Source of the DNA: an uncultured bacterium
Lineage (GTDB): Bacteria; Planctomycetota; UBA8108; UBA1146
DNA length: 50,937 nt
Direction of reading: 5' to 3'
Assembly: GCA_913056395.1 (NCBI GenBank)
Contig: CAJXMG010000004.1
Span: 88,706 to 139,642 of the forward strand
The notes under the pieces were generated by a model, which did no database searches, was not told the DNA's origin, and worked only from the letters and a program-made list of their open reading frames with translations. Of the stretch, positions 17,035 through 25,754 are shown piece after piece. Both the position numbers and the translations under genes were made by a program. The first letter of the stretch is position 1, and every line of letters begins with the position of its first letter.

Positions 17035-18561
17035 ATGGATCGCTCTTTTCTGAAAACTCTGGGACTTCCTGAAAATCACTCGGGCGTCTTTTCTGATCAG
17101 TGGCTCGATGGGGCAGGCGGGTCTTTGACCAGCCACTCACCCATCGACGGCTCTGCCCTCGGATCGGTGACCTGCGGGTCACTGGAGGATTACGAGGCCG
17201 TCGTCAATTCGACGCATCAGGCATTTCTCGAGTGGCGCAACTGGCCCGCACCCCAGCGTGGTGAAGTGGTCCGGAGAATTGGTGAGGCACTGAGAGACTA
17301 CAAGCAGCCTTTGGGCGAATTGGTTACTGCCGAGATGGGAAAGATCCTTCCGGAGGGACTCGGTGAAGTTCAGGAGATGATCGACATCGCGGACTTCTCT
17401 GTGGGGCTTTCGAGGCAGTTGTACGGATTGTCGATGCACTCCGAGAGACCCGGTCACCGCATGTATGAACAGTGGCATCCCCTGGGTGTGGTGGGCTGTA
17501 TTACTGCATTCAACTTTCCTGTTGCTGTGTGGTCATGGAACGCCCTCGTCGCTGCAGTGTGTGGAGATGCGGTCATCTGGAAACCTTCTCCGGCGACTGC
17601 TTTGTGTGCGGTGGCAACCCATCGCATCGCCCAGGCAGTTCTCGATGACATGAAGGCTCCGCCGATTTTCGGTCTGATTGTCGGCGACGCAGATCCCGTG
17701 GGTGAGGCGATGATCGCTGATCGCCGATTGCCTCTGATCAGTGCTACCGGTTCTTGCCGAATGGGACGCAGGGTTGCCGAGGTGGTGGGACAGCGTCTGG
17801 GTCGCAGCCTTTTGGAGCTGGGCGGAAACAACGGCATCATCGTGACCGAAAACGCAGATCTGGACCTTGTCACCCGGGCAGTTCTCTTTGGAGCCTGTGG
17901 AACCTCCGGTCAGCGTTGCACGACCACTCGACGTCTCTTCATGCATGAGAGCATCGCCGACGAACTCGAATCGAGACTGCTGGATGCTTACCAGCAGGTC
18001 ACCATCGGCAACCCGCTGGATGAAGGGGTTCTGATGGGGCCCCTGATCAATGAGCAGGCAGTGGATGGAATGCTCGCTGCTCTCGAGCAGGCGAAAGCCC
18101 AGGGCGGTGAAGTGATTCTGGGTGGGGATCGTCATCAGGGTGATACACCGGCAGGGGGGCATTACGTTCAGCCGACCCTTGTCCGCGCGAAGCATGACAT
18201 GCCCATCGTTCACGAAGAAACTTTTGCACCTGTGCTGTACCTGATGCGCTATTCCGATCTGGACGAAGTCATCGGTTGGCACAATGAGGTTCCGCAGGGT
18301 CTTTCCAGTGCCATCTTTACCCGGGATGTTCAGGAGTCGGAGAGATTCCTTTCTGCTGCCGGATCTGATTGCGGTATTGCCAATGTCAACATCGGTACCA
18401 GCGGTGCAGAGATTGGTGGAGCATTCGGAGGCGAGAAGGATACCGGTGGTGGCCGTGAATCCGGATCCGATTCTTGGAAGGCCTACATGCGTCGCCAAAC
18501 ATGCACCATCAACTACTCGAAAGAGTTGCCCCTGGCTCAGGGGATCCAGTTTGGCTCCTGA
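17035..18561 (+). CDS. amaB: L-piperidine-6-carboxylate / alpha-aminoadipic semialdehyde dehydrogenase (ALDH7 family)
   Basis: This 508-residue cytosolic NAD(P)-dependent aldehyde dehydrogenase is of the antiquitin (ALDH7) type, which oxidises alpha-aminoadipic semialdehyde (in equilibrium with piperidine-6-carboxylate) to aminoadipate in lysine catabolism. Catalytic residues are in place: Asn160 in the FNFPV motif, Glu261 in LLELGGNN and Cys295 in TSGQRCTTTRR. The C-terminal stretch NVNIGTSGAEIGGAFGGEK followed by TGGGRESGSDSWK is the subfamily hallmark. Length matches the family. ATG 17035 gives a normal N-terminus, with a GAGAAAGG-type site about 9 bases upstream. The M50 protease gene follows 52 bases later with no functional link. 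No lysine-degradation partner is visible, so the physiological substrate (or a betaine- or stress-related role known for ALDH7 proteins) stays open. Confidence 0.85.
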   Translation: MDRSFLKTLGLPENHSGVFSDQWLDGAGGSLTSHSPIDGSALGSVTCGSLEDYEAVVNSTHQAFLEWRNWPAPQRGEVVRRIGEALRDYKQPLGELVTAEMGKILPEGLGEVQEMIDIADFSVGLSRQLYGLSMHSERPGHRMYEQWHPLGVVGCITAFNFPVAVWSWNALVAAVCGDAVIWKPSPATALCAVATHRIAQAVLDDMKAPPIFGLIVGDADPVGEAMIADRRLPLISATGSCRMGRRVAEVVGQRLGRSLLELGGNNGIIVTENADLDLVTRAVLFGACGTSGQRCTTTRRLFMHESIADELESRLLDAYQQVTIGNPLDEGVLMGPLINEQAVDGMLAALEQAKAQGGEVILGGDRHQGDTPAGGHYVQPTLVRAKHDMPIVHEETFAPVLYLMRYSDLDEVIGWHNEVPQGLSSAIFTRDVQESERFLSAAGSDCGIANVNIGTSGAEIGGAFGGEKDTGGGRESGSDSWKAYMRRQTCTINYSKELPLAQGIQFGS

Positions 18562-18613
18562 TTCCTGAGACGAACCAAAAAGCCTGTGGCAGGCAGGGGG
18601 GAGAAGAAGATCG

Positions 18614-19561
18614 ATGTTTGATCGCGGTGGTTTGAAGCTGGGGACCGTTGACGGCATCACCATTCGCATCCATTGGATCTTTCTCCTCTGGGGGCTCTTT
18701 GAATGGATGGCTCTCTCCCGAAGCGCACCGGGAACGGATACTTCTGCGGGAGAATCTCTCGCTTCAGGAAGCACGGTCATCTACTACCTGGTTTTTCTGT
18801 TCGCCTCGGTGTTCCTTCATGAAATGGGACATTGCCGTGCGGCGAGAAGGGTCGGCGGGAATGCCAGTGAAGTGTTGCTGTGGCCTTTGGGTGGGCTGGC
18901 AACCGTGGATATCCCCGACAGGCCTGCCAACCATTTGGCAGTGGCGATCGGTGGCCCCGTCGTCAATCTGGTTCTGTGGCTGATTCTTTTGCCATTGGCC
19001 ATTTTTTCCGGGGATGGCGTGGGTTCCTTCTTCCTGCGCATGCCCGTTTCCGATCCGCTTTCCATCGCTGCGGCGGTCAATCTGGATCTGCTGATTTTCA
19101 ACCTGCTTCCCGCGTTCCCACTCGATGGCGGCCGGATTCTTCACTCCATCGTCTGGTCGCGGCAGGGTGAGTGGAGAGCCCACAAAGTCATGATCACTTC
19201 GGGCAGGGTCGTCTCTCTCGCACTCCTGCTGATCTGGCTCACCGTGGATGGTGCGAGCGGATTTTTGCTGGCGATGGCCCTCATGATATTTGCCCAGAGT
19301 TATGTCATGTCCCGGGCGGATCGTGAAGATGAGAGTGAATGGTGGCAGGGATCTTCCGAGCCGAAGCAAAGTTGGTGGGAGCAGCAAAAGCAGCGATTCC
19401 AGGAACAACAGGAACAGAAACAGGCCCTGGAGGAATCACGAAAAAGGTCCCGGGTCGATGATCTGCTGGGGAAAGTGTCGCGGGAGGGGATCGAATCCCT
19501 GACCCCTGAAGAGAGAAAGTTTCTGGAGCAAGTCAGTCGCGAGTACGACCAGCGGGACTGA
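18614..19561 (+). CDS. Site-2-type intramembrane metalloprotease (M50 family) with C-terminal cytosolic tail
   Basis: This is a 315-residue polytopic membrane protease. The zinc-binding HEMGH is at 69-73 in the first core helix, and the second ligand motif NLLPAFPLDGGR is at 163-174. Four or more hydrophobic segments cover roughly 17-235. From about 245 a Gln/Glu-rich coiled-coil-like tail leads to a conserved-looking end (RVDDLLGKVSREGIESLTPE) of a kind also found at the C-terminus of some rhomboid and M50 proteins. Family members cleave within membranes, for example anti-sigma factors, but no such substrate is encoded nearby. The ATG has GGGGGAG about 10 bases upstream. The 3' end overlaps the convergent gene on the minus strand by 29 bases. 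Confidence 0.88.
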   Translation: MFDRGGLKLGTVDGITIRIHWIFLLWGLFEWMALSRSAPGTDTSAGESLASGSTVIYYLVFLFASVFLHEMGHCRAARRVGGNASEVLLWPLGGLATVDIPDRPANHLAVAIGGPVVNLVLWLILLPLAIFSGDGVGSFFLRMPVSDPLSIAAAVNLDLLIFNLLPAFPLDGGRILHSIVWSRQGEWRAHKVMITSGRVVSLALLLIWLTVDGASGFLLAMALMIFAQSYVMSRADREDESEWWQGSSEPKQSWWEQQKQRFQEQQEQKQALEESRKRSRVDDLLGKVSREGIESLTPEERKFLEQVSREYDQRD

Positions 19562-21359
19562 CTCTGGGCAACTCGGCATCCTGATGTTGCAGCCACCTTT
19601 GCACTTCTTCCGGATCGTGATGTAGATCTTCCAGTAAAGCGAGAATGGCTGTCCATTTGCCATCAAACCTCAGCTCCCCTTGTGACCTGGCCAATGCAAG
19701 CCACGATTCGGCGGCAACCTTCCCTGCGAGTCGGCCCCTTCGCGGAGGCTCGGCACCTTCACCGCGTAGCCAGCGCCAGGCCGCTTCGGCAGATTGGGGG
19801 AGGTGCGGTAGCGAGATCTGATTCCACATGGGCAAGTCTGAAGCGATCGGTTGTTGATCCCCCCTGATTTCAAACCAGAGTGCCTGCGGTTGAACCTGAT
19901 AGCGGCTGGCGAGAGGGTGTGAGAGTCCCTCTGGCAAGAAGACCAAAGGCCGCTGAAGGGTGTTCAGTTCTCGCAAAGTCTCCAGAACATCTTCCTTCTT
20001 CGTATCAGCAGGAAGACCGAGCCGGACAGGCAGTATTTCTCCACGAGGATCGAGCAGGGTGACATCCGGGCGCAGCTGTTCAAGCCACTGGACCGCTTCC
20101 AGGGCGATCCCCTGATCTCTTCCTCCGGTGATAACCAGTGACTCAGGGGGAACGGTTTTCAGAACAGAGGTTCCCCATTGCCGTACCACTTCGGATGAGG
20201 GTTTCCACAAGGGAGGGCTCACCAGAAATGGGATTGTGGCGGAGATCACAATTGAACTCAGGGATACGAGTAACTTTTTCGATGGTTGGAACCTTGCCAG
20301 TGATCGGTGGGCGAGTGTCAGGCTCCAACTACAGAAAACAGCTGCTGGCAGTGCACTGAACAGGGAAAAAGGATCCAGATCGGCGAGTTCGAATGGAGCG
20401 GAACCGGGAGACGAGGCCGGAGCGATGAAGGCTCCACTGGTGATGATCACAAGTAGCAGAGCAACATCTCCCGGGCGACGGAGGATGGCCCAGATCAATC
20501 CGGGAAGGGCGAATCCTGCTGCAACCAAACCCCACTCCCGAGTCGACTGGACCAGGACCTCTATGGACGGGGTCGAGATTTGCTGAAGGGATACGAGCCA
20601 CACTTCAGAGAAAGATGACCATGCAACTGAAAGAGGGAGTAGGGGTGCGGTGCCCTGCAGGACATGACCCAGCAGCAAGAAAGAAAAGAGACCGGTCAGC
20701 AGGCCCAAAAGGATGGCGACCCAGCCTCGAGAACGGACTCCCCGAATTCCCCTGTCGAACAGCATCGTCGCAAGTGAATAGATCAAGACCGGCAACATGG
20801 CGGGACCGAGTGCGACTGCCATCCCGAATGCAAGACCGACATAAAACACTCCCCGCCCCGCTTCCGCCCTCACCTGATCGGTGGTAGCCAGAAGGACTGC
20901 ACCGCTGAGAAACATCAGTGGCAACGCTCCACCCTCGATGACAAGAGTGCAAAGGCCTGGAGAGAGGCCGATGATCAAGGCTGTGGGAATGACAGTTGAG
21001 CGCGAGGCATCGAGTTGGCGCATCCAGCAAACGAGAACCGCAAACGCCAGGCAGACTTCAGTAATCTCCAAAATCTTTACAGAGAATGCGACAGGGAAGA
21101 GCAGAGCCAGGAAGCTCAGTAACCCGGATTGAATCGAAGCCGCAACAGACGGTGAAGAAGGGGCAGTCCAGTGGGAAGCGATCAGTTCTGCTGTGGGAGT
21201 GGTCTCTGGTCCAAGAGGAACCAGCAGCCAGTAAAAACAGGCCAAAAGTAAAAAGATCAAGCCTCCACGAGCGGCTGCGATGCGTCCCGCGGGCAAGGCG
21301 GTTTGACGCCAGGTGGAATCCTCAACGAGAGTCAATCTTTCCTGATCCGCAGAACTCAT
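19533..21359 (-). CDS. Polytopic membrane protein, possibly GT-C / DUF2723 (TMEM260)-like
   Basis: This 608-residue protein has about ten hydrophobic segments (30-395) and a soluble C-terminal third. By eye, the layout resembles DUF2723 (TMEM260-like GT-C) proteins: an early AELI loop, a proline-rich short helix, and after the membrane part a segment with PPESLVITGGRDQG and LEQLRPDVTLLDP. This match is my recollection of the family, not a search. The usual acidic DSGE-like loop reads PTAELI here, so catalytic competence is doubtful. Its ATG (21359) overlaps the TGA of the prenyltransferase gene (ATGA), making it the last gene of the menaquinone operon. An alternative start 8 codons upstream is less likely. 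The 3' end overlaps the opposing M50 gene by 29 bases. Confidence 0.5.
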   Translation of the reverse strand: MSSADQERLTLVEDSTWRQTALPAGRIAAARGGLIFLLLACFYWLLVPLGPETTPTAELIASHWTAPSSPSVAASIQSGLLSFLALLFPVAFSVKILEITEVCLAFAVLVCWMRQLDASRSTVIPTALIIGLSPGLCTLVIEGGALPLMFLSGAVLLATTDQVRAEAGRGVFYVGLAFGMAVALGPAMLPVLIYSLATMLFDRGIRGVRSRGWVAILLGLLTGLFSFLLLGHVLQGTAPLLPLSVAWSSFSEVWLVSLQQISTPSIEVLVQSTREWGLVAAGFALPGLIWAILRRPGDVALLLVIITSGAFIAPASSPGSAPFELADLDPFSLFSALPAAVFCSWSLTLAHRSLARFQPSKKLLVSLSSIVISATIPFLVSPPLWKPSSEVVRQWGTSVLKTVPPESLVITGGRDQGIALEAVQWLEQLRPDVTLLDPRGEILPVRLGLPADTKKEDVLETLRELNTLQRPLVFLPEGLSHPLASRYQVQPQALWFEIRGDQQPIASDLPMWNQISLPHLPQSAEAAWRWLRGEGAEPPRRGRLAGKVAAESWLALARSQGELRFDGKWTAILALLEDLHHDPEEVQRWLQHQDAELPRVSPAGRTRD

Positions 21360-22264
21360 AGATATACTTCTGCAACCATGCACAGCATGAAGATGACGCT
21401 GATAGCGATGTTGAACTCGAGAAGAGCATTCTCGATTCGCTTCAACTTGCGATACTCGGCGTTGATGCGCAGGTGTCCGATACTCAGGAGGATCGCGGTC
21501 ATCAGGGTGGCGATGAGCACTGGTAGGGAGTGATTCAGCTCAAGGTAGAGCAGCCCCATGAGAAGGATCATGACCACATGAAATGCACGTGAAATGATCA
21601 GCGATTTTGCGATCCCGAAACGTGCAGGAATGCTGTTGAGAGATTGAGCTGTGTCGACTTCCACGTCCTGACACGAATAGACGATGTCAAATCCCGAACT
21701 CCAGAAAAGTACAGCAGTACCAAGGATCCAGGGTAACGGGTTGGAGAGATCTCCCGTCAAAACAAGCCATGCACCCACCGGTGCCAATCCCAGTCCGATT
21801 CCGAGAACGGTATGGCAAAGCCAGGTCACTCTTTTGGTGTAGGAATATCCGAGGACGACGAGCAGAACGATGGGTGAGAGGAGCAGCGCCTGATCTCCGA
21901 TCCATGCGCAGGTTGCAATGAAACCGAAGATGGAGATCACGGTTGCGGTCAGCACTTGGCCCGCAGTCAGACGGCCCGCTGGAATCGAGCGATTCTCGGT
22001 TCTCGGATTTTTTCCATCGATATCGCGGTCTGCCCAGCGATTGAAAGACATGGCAGAGGTTCTTGCGAACGCGATGGCCAAGACTACCTGAAGAAAAGGG
22101 GTCCAACCGGAGGCGAGCAACTGGGAGTCCTGAAGGGAAATCGCAAGAAATGCGGCTCCGATAGCAAATGGCAAGGCAAACAGGGTGTGGCTAATCTTGA
22201 TCATTTCACCAAACTCGAAGAGTTGGTTGAGGAATCCTGCTGTTGCCTTGCTGTCCGGATTCAT
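21356..22264 (-). CDS. mqnP: UbiA-family prenyltransferase, probably MqnP of the futalosine menaquinone pathway
   Basis: This 302-residue integral membrane prenyltransferase joins a polyprenyl diphosphate to an aromatic acceptor. The two Asp-rich motifs that hold Mg-diphosphate are clear: NRWADRDID at 75-83 and YSCQDVEVD at 196-204, with eight to nine hydrophobic helices around them. UbiA homologues that attach the side chain to 4-hydroxybenzoate or, in the futalosine route, to dihydroxynaphthoate precursors look alike. I prefer MqnP because UbiX and MenG/UbiE homologues lie in the same operon and no other ubiquinone gene is present. It overlaps ubiX by 4 bases upstream (ATGA) and the GT-C-like gene downstream (ATGA). 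If the organism makes ubiquinone, the name should be ubiA. Confidence 0.8.
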   Translation of the reverse strand: MNPDSKATAGFLNQLFEFGEMIKISHTLFALPFAIGAAFLAISLQDSQLLASGWTPFLQVVLAIAFARTSAMSFNRWADRDIDGKNPRTENRSIPAGRLTAGQVLTATVISIFGFIATCAWIGDQALLLSPIVLLVVLGYSYTKRVTWLCHTVLGIGLGLAPVGAWLVLTGDLSNPLPWILGTAVLFWSSGFDIVYSCQDVEVDTAQSLNSIPARFGIAKSLIISRAFHVVMILLMGLLYLELNHSLPVLIATLMTAILLSIGHLRINAEYRKLKRIENALLEFNIAISVIFMLCMVAEVYL

Positions 22265-22878
22265 CTTTCGCTGCCCCAGCGATGGAAGAGCTCATTATCC
22301 ACACCAAGGTGGTCAAGAATCCGGCTGACGACATAGTCGACCTGTTCGATCACGCTGTCTCCCGGGTGTTGATAGAAGGTCAGCACCGGGGGCACGATGG
22401 TTGCTCCAGCCTGGGTCAAGGTCAGCAGGTTTTGCAGATGAATCTGGTTCAGTGGCGCTTCTCGCGGACAGATCACCAGGGGTCTGCCTTCCTTGAGCAT
22501 GACTTCTGCGGCGCGCTTGATTAAATTGTCGGAGATACCATGAGCCACACTTGCCACTGTGGTCATGGCACAGGGGACGATGGCCATACCGTCGATGGGA
22601 GCTGTTCCACTGGCAAAGGGTGCGTAAAAGTTTTTTTCGCCCCATTCCGTGAGGTTTTCATGTTCCATGTCCGCAAAGAGGGTTCGTGTCCCGGCAGGAA
22701 TATTCATTTCGTCATGTGTAACCAATTTGCCTGTTTTGGAGGCGACGAGGTGCACAGCATTTCCTGATTCGAGAAGAAAGCGCACCAGACGTTCAGCGAT
22801 AATCGATCCACTCGCACCACTGACTCCGATAACGAACTCGCGACGCTTTGCCTGTGGCTGGTTTTCATTGGTGCTCAT
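22261..22878 (-). CDS. ubiX: Flavin prenyltransferase UbiX (MqnQ-type partner)
   Basis: This 205-residue cytosolic flavoprotein makes prenylated FMN, the cofactor of UbiD-type decarboxylases, from FMN and dimethylallyl phosphate. The FMN-binding GVSGASG is at 18-24, and the middle of the protein has IVPCAMTTVASVAHG, followed by CPREAPLNQIHLQN, all family signatures. The length is normal. It overlaps mqnP and the upstream unknown gene by 4 bases each (ATGA), so synthesis is coupled with the prenyltransferase. No ubiD/mqnL homologue is in this window and it would have to lie elsewhere. Confidence 0.93.
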   Translation of the reverse strand: MSTNENQPQAKRREFVIGVSGASGSIIAERLVRFLLESGNAVHLVASKTGKLVTHDEMNIPAGTRTLFADMEHENLTEWGEKNFYAPFASGTAPIDGMAIVPCAMTTVASVAHGISDNLIKRAAEVMLKEGRPLVICPREAPLNQIHLQNLLTLTQAGATIVPPVLTFYQHPGDSVIEQVDYVVSRILDHLGVDNELFHRWGSER

Positions 22879-23783
22879 GATGTTTGATTCCTGTTCACGC
22901 TTTGCGAAGAAGTGGAGTCCGATTCAAGGTCTGCTGATTCGGGGCATTGATCATGGATTCCGCCGCCCGATTCGATCCATGCGCGGACCGCCTCAATACG
23001 ATTCGACTGGTGGATTTCGAGATCCCTGCGGATCGTCTCAAGGTCCCCGCGAATCCAGAACTTGCGGGTTTGTGGAGTCACTACCGTTTCAGAGACTGAT
23101 CCAATCAGCACTCCTGTGTATCGCAGGATGTTTGCGAGTGATTGGGCCGCTCGTTGTTCGACAAGATCGAGGAAAACAGTGCTGCGGTCCATCGACCAAC
23201 ACAGATCTTCCTGACCGAGGAGAAAAAGCTTCGGCTGAGGGTTTCGAATGGGGGCCTCGGATATCTTTTCGAGCAGATCCCCTGCGGGTGTCCCCGGCAA
23301 CATCACTTCAGCGAGACTCCTCATCACCCGGTCGCGCTGTTGGGTGTGGTTTTCAACTTCAGGGTCGTCATCTTCGGCAGAAAGGCTCATGTCGATGGCG
23401 CGAATCGAAGACAGTGGAATCCAGCGGGAATCGGTAGGGGTGACCAATTCGATTCGATCCTCTTCCAGTCGCGTGCGAATTGTGCGCCGGATTTTGAGAC
23501 GTGTGGATTCGAGCGAACCCGTGAACTTTCGCGCTTGAAAGCCGAGCCCAGAAACAGCTTCCATGATTTTGTTTGCTTCATCGTTGTCGCCACCACGAAG
23601 GAGCCAGCCTCCGCTGTGCTTGAGTCGGTAGGTCTCGTCAAAGAGAACCCTGCCCAGTGCAGGTGCAAAAGTTTTTGCCAGCGATCCGGCGTCTGTTTCG
23701 ATACCCGGAGGAGCTACAACATGATGTTGACTCTGTGAAGCGTGTTGTCCCGGATTGTCGGAATCGTTACTGCGAGTGCTCAT
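22875..23783 (-). CDS. Unknown soluble protein inside the menaquinone operon
   Basis: I do not recognise this 302-residue protein. It has no signal peptide or membrane helix. Low-complexity polar ends (1-30 and about 275-302, Ser/Asn/Gln-rich) flank a mixed alpha/beta core with an IRRTIRTRLEEDRIELVTP stretch near the first third and FWIRGDLETIRRDL near the end. It overlaps menG upstream and ubiX downstream by 4 bases each (ATGA), so it is locked between two quinone genes and is likely translated with them. That argues for a role linked to quinone or membrane physiology, but nothing in the residues reveals an activity. Confidence 0.72.
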   Translation of the reverse strand: MSTRSNDSDNPGQHASQSQHHVVAPPGIETDAGSLAKTFAPALGRVLFDETYRLKHSGGWLLRGGDNDEANKIMEAVSGLGFQARKFTGSLESTRLKIRRTIRTRLEEDRIELVTPTDSRWIPLSSIRAIDMSLSAEDDDPEVENHTQQRDRVMRSLAEVMLPGTPAGDLLEKISEAPIRNPQPKLFLLGQEDLCWSMDRSTVFLDLVEQRAAQSLANILRYTGVLIGSVSETVVTPQTRKFWIRGDLETIRRDLEIHQSNRIEAVRAWIESGGGIHDQCPESADLESDSTSSQSVNRNQTS

Positions 23784-24544
23784 CCCTTGACCGCCTCATG
23801 GACCGCCACGTTCCCAGGGAACAGGGGTTTCCAGCGAACAGCATGGAAGGGTGTCATCCGGATGATTTCTGCGAAGCGATCTCCGTCCGGCCAATCCTTG
23901 ACCGATTCGTCGAGGTAACTGTAGGCCTTCACACGGGAGCCGGAGAGAAGGTTCCCCAATGCGGGCAGAATCGTCCCCTGATACCAATCGGAAAAGGGTC
24001 TCAACAGGCGATTTGTCATCGGTGTGAACTCGAGGATCATCAGGCGGCCACCCGGTTTCAGAACCCTTGAAAGTTCCCTCAAGCCTGCAGGCAAATCGGA
24101 CACATTTCTCATACCGAAGCCGACCATCGCACCGTCGAATGTATTGTCCCTGAATGGAAGTCTCAGTGTGTCTGCCTGGACGAGCCGGGGGCCTCTGGCT
24201 GACCCTGACTTGTTTCTCCTCTTTCGATCCCCATTGAGCAGCATCTGCATCGAGAAATCACTGCCGATGACTTCGATCTCCGGTTCGGCCTTGATAGCGG
24301 CCATCGACAGATCACCGGTGCCACAACAGGCATCGAGTACTTTGTGACCCGGTTTCAATCTCAGGGATTGAACCGCTTTGTATCGCCACCAGATGTCGAT
24401 GTTGAAGGACAGGATTCGATTCAGAAGGTCATACCGTGGAGCGATCTCGTCGAAGAGGCCTTGAATCTTTTCCCCCGGTTTGTCGAGGAAGGGATGAGAG
24501 GCCTCGGAAGCTGGGGGAGCAGAGGAGGAGTCAGAAGTGTTCAT
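23780..24544 (-). CDS. menG: Demethylmenaquinone methyltransferase (MenG/UbiE)
   Basis: This 254-residue class I SAM-dependent methyltransferase adds the ring methyl group in the last step of menaquinone (or ubiquinone) synthesis. Motif I VLDACCGTGDLS is at 69-80. Family signatures FDEIAPRYDLLNRILSF before it and GMRNVSDLPAGLRELSRVL, LKPGGRLMILEF after it are present. The first 20 residues are a Ser/Pro-rich extension not seen in short homologues. It heads the minus-strand operon, and its start faces the plus-strand gene at 24807 across 262 bases that must hold divergent promoters. It overlaps the next gene by ATGA. Confidence 0.93.
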   Translation of the reverse strand: MNTSDSSSAPPASEASHPFLDKPGEKIQGLFDEIAPRYDLLNRILSFNIDIWWRYKAVQSLRLKPGHKVLDACCGTGDLSMAAIKAEPEIEVIGSDFSMQMLLNGDRKRRNKSGSARGPRLVQADTLRLPFRDNTFDGAMVGFGMRNVSDLPAGLRELSRVLKPGGRLMILEFTPMTNRLLRPFSDWYQGTILPALGNLLSGSRVKAYSYLDESVKDWPDGDRFAEIIRMTPFHAVRWKPLFPGNVAVHEAVKG

Positions 24545-24806
24545 CGAAGAGGCTCTTCCTTCTCTGGTCGTTCAAAAAACAAACCCTGGTTCAATCTTCC
24601 GAAGAGAATGAAAATCGCAGTGTTGCACGATCACAAAACTCCATCTTGTGACCGAAGTCCCCTGCAGGCAAGCGGATGAGAGTTTGAGGAGCATGGTTCA
24701 TGGCCGTTTTGGGTGTTAGATTGCTCTCTCTGCCGGCATGCGTTCCCGAGTGAATCGTCATTTGGGCAGATCTGTTTGTTCTGCTTGGCAGTAACCGGGA
24801 GGTGTC

Positions 24807-25754
24807 ATGATCCCCAAAGTTCAAATCGTCAAGGATGGGGAGGCCTTCGGGATCCGGTTTGCCCACCTCTCCAGACTGTCGAAAAAGGTCTCATTCAGTT
24901 TTCTTTCGGTGATTTTTCTCTCTGTATTCTTCAGTACCGCAACGGATCTTCATGCCGTTTCAGATGAAGGTGAATTGAAATGGAACCGCCCTGGGCAAGC
25001 GCTGGATCAAGCTCTGGGAAATTTGTTTCCTGTGATCGTCGTACTCGCTTTGGACTCAGATGAGGAAATCACGAACAAGCTGGCCGAAGTTCTCGGGGAA
25101 TCCTCGGTGAAGAAATCATTGGACGAGGTGGTACTTCTTCGGGATGAGTGGGTCAAAACAGAGAAGGGCTGGCAATGGAAAGTATTGCCCCCGGATCTGG
25201 ACTCCGATCAGCGCAAATCCGAGACCGCCTCTCGCCAGTTGCTGGAGCGATTGATCGTCGCTTCAGGAGGGAAAAGTGTGGTGGCGGTTTTTGATCCTTA
25301 TCTGCAAAAGGGAACCGTACTCAAAGCCTCGAAATTGAGGGCATCAAATCTTCGAAAGGCGATCCGCGCGACGACGAAGATCTGCGAGGGTTTTCGTCGC
25401 TCGAGGGGTCTTGCTGAAAAGCTTCTCGACAAATCACAGATGCAGGTTCAGGACATGCAAAATGCTGCCGCATTGAGAACGTTGGCAGGCCTTGAACGAT
25501 TCAAATTTCCAGCCAACGAACCCCTGCTCTCAAGAAGGACAAAGTTGATGGAGATGTTGGAGGAGCGGTGGAAAAAGGCCCGTTTCGAAGCTCGTGAGAT
25601 GGAAAGATCCAATCGGTTGGCCGCGGCAGCAGCCCGACTGGAAGAGATTCTCAAGGAGTTTCCCTATCCCGATTGGGAAAAGGAGATCCGCGAAGATATC
25701 GGCAGGGTCTGGCGTCGTATTCAGGGGCCCGGTGGAGGAACTCCCAACCGATGA
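24807..25754 (+). CDS. Unknown exported protein upstream of murQ
   Basis: This is a 315-residue protein with a long polar N-terminus (1-26) and one hydrophobic segment (about 28-45) that reads as a signal peptide with an extended n-region. The rest is soluble, lysine/arginine and glutamate rich, and probably helical after residue 170, with a coiled-coil-like stretch around 245-300. No known motif was recognised. The ATG has GGGAGG 5 bases upstream. Its TGA overlaps the ATG of murQ (ATGA), so the two are co-translated. Coupling to MurQ hints at a cell-wall turnover role, which is inference only. Confidence 0.7.
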   Translation: MIPKVQIVKDGEAFGIRFAHLSRLSKKVSFSFLSVIFLSVFFSTATDLHAVSDEGELKWNRPGQALDQALGNLFPVIVVLALDSDEEITNKLAEVLGESSVKKSLDEVVLLRDEWVKTEKGWQWKVLPPDLDSDQRKSETASRQLLERLIVASGGKSVVAVFDPYLQKGTVLKASKLRASNLRKAIRATTKICEGFRRSRGLAEKLLDKSQMQVQDMQNAAALRTLAGLERFKFPANEPLLSRRTKLMEMLEERWKKARFEAREMERSNRLAAAAARLEEILKEFPYPDWEKEIREDIGRVWRRIQGPGGGTPNR

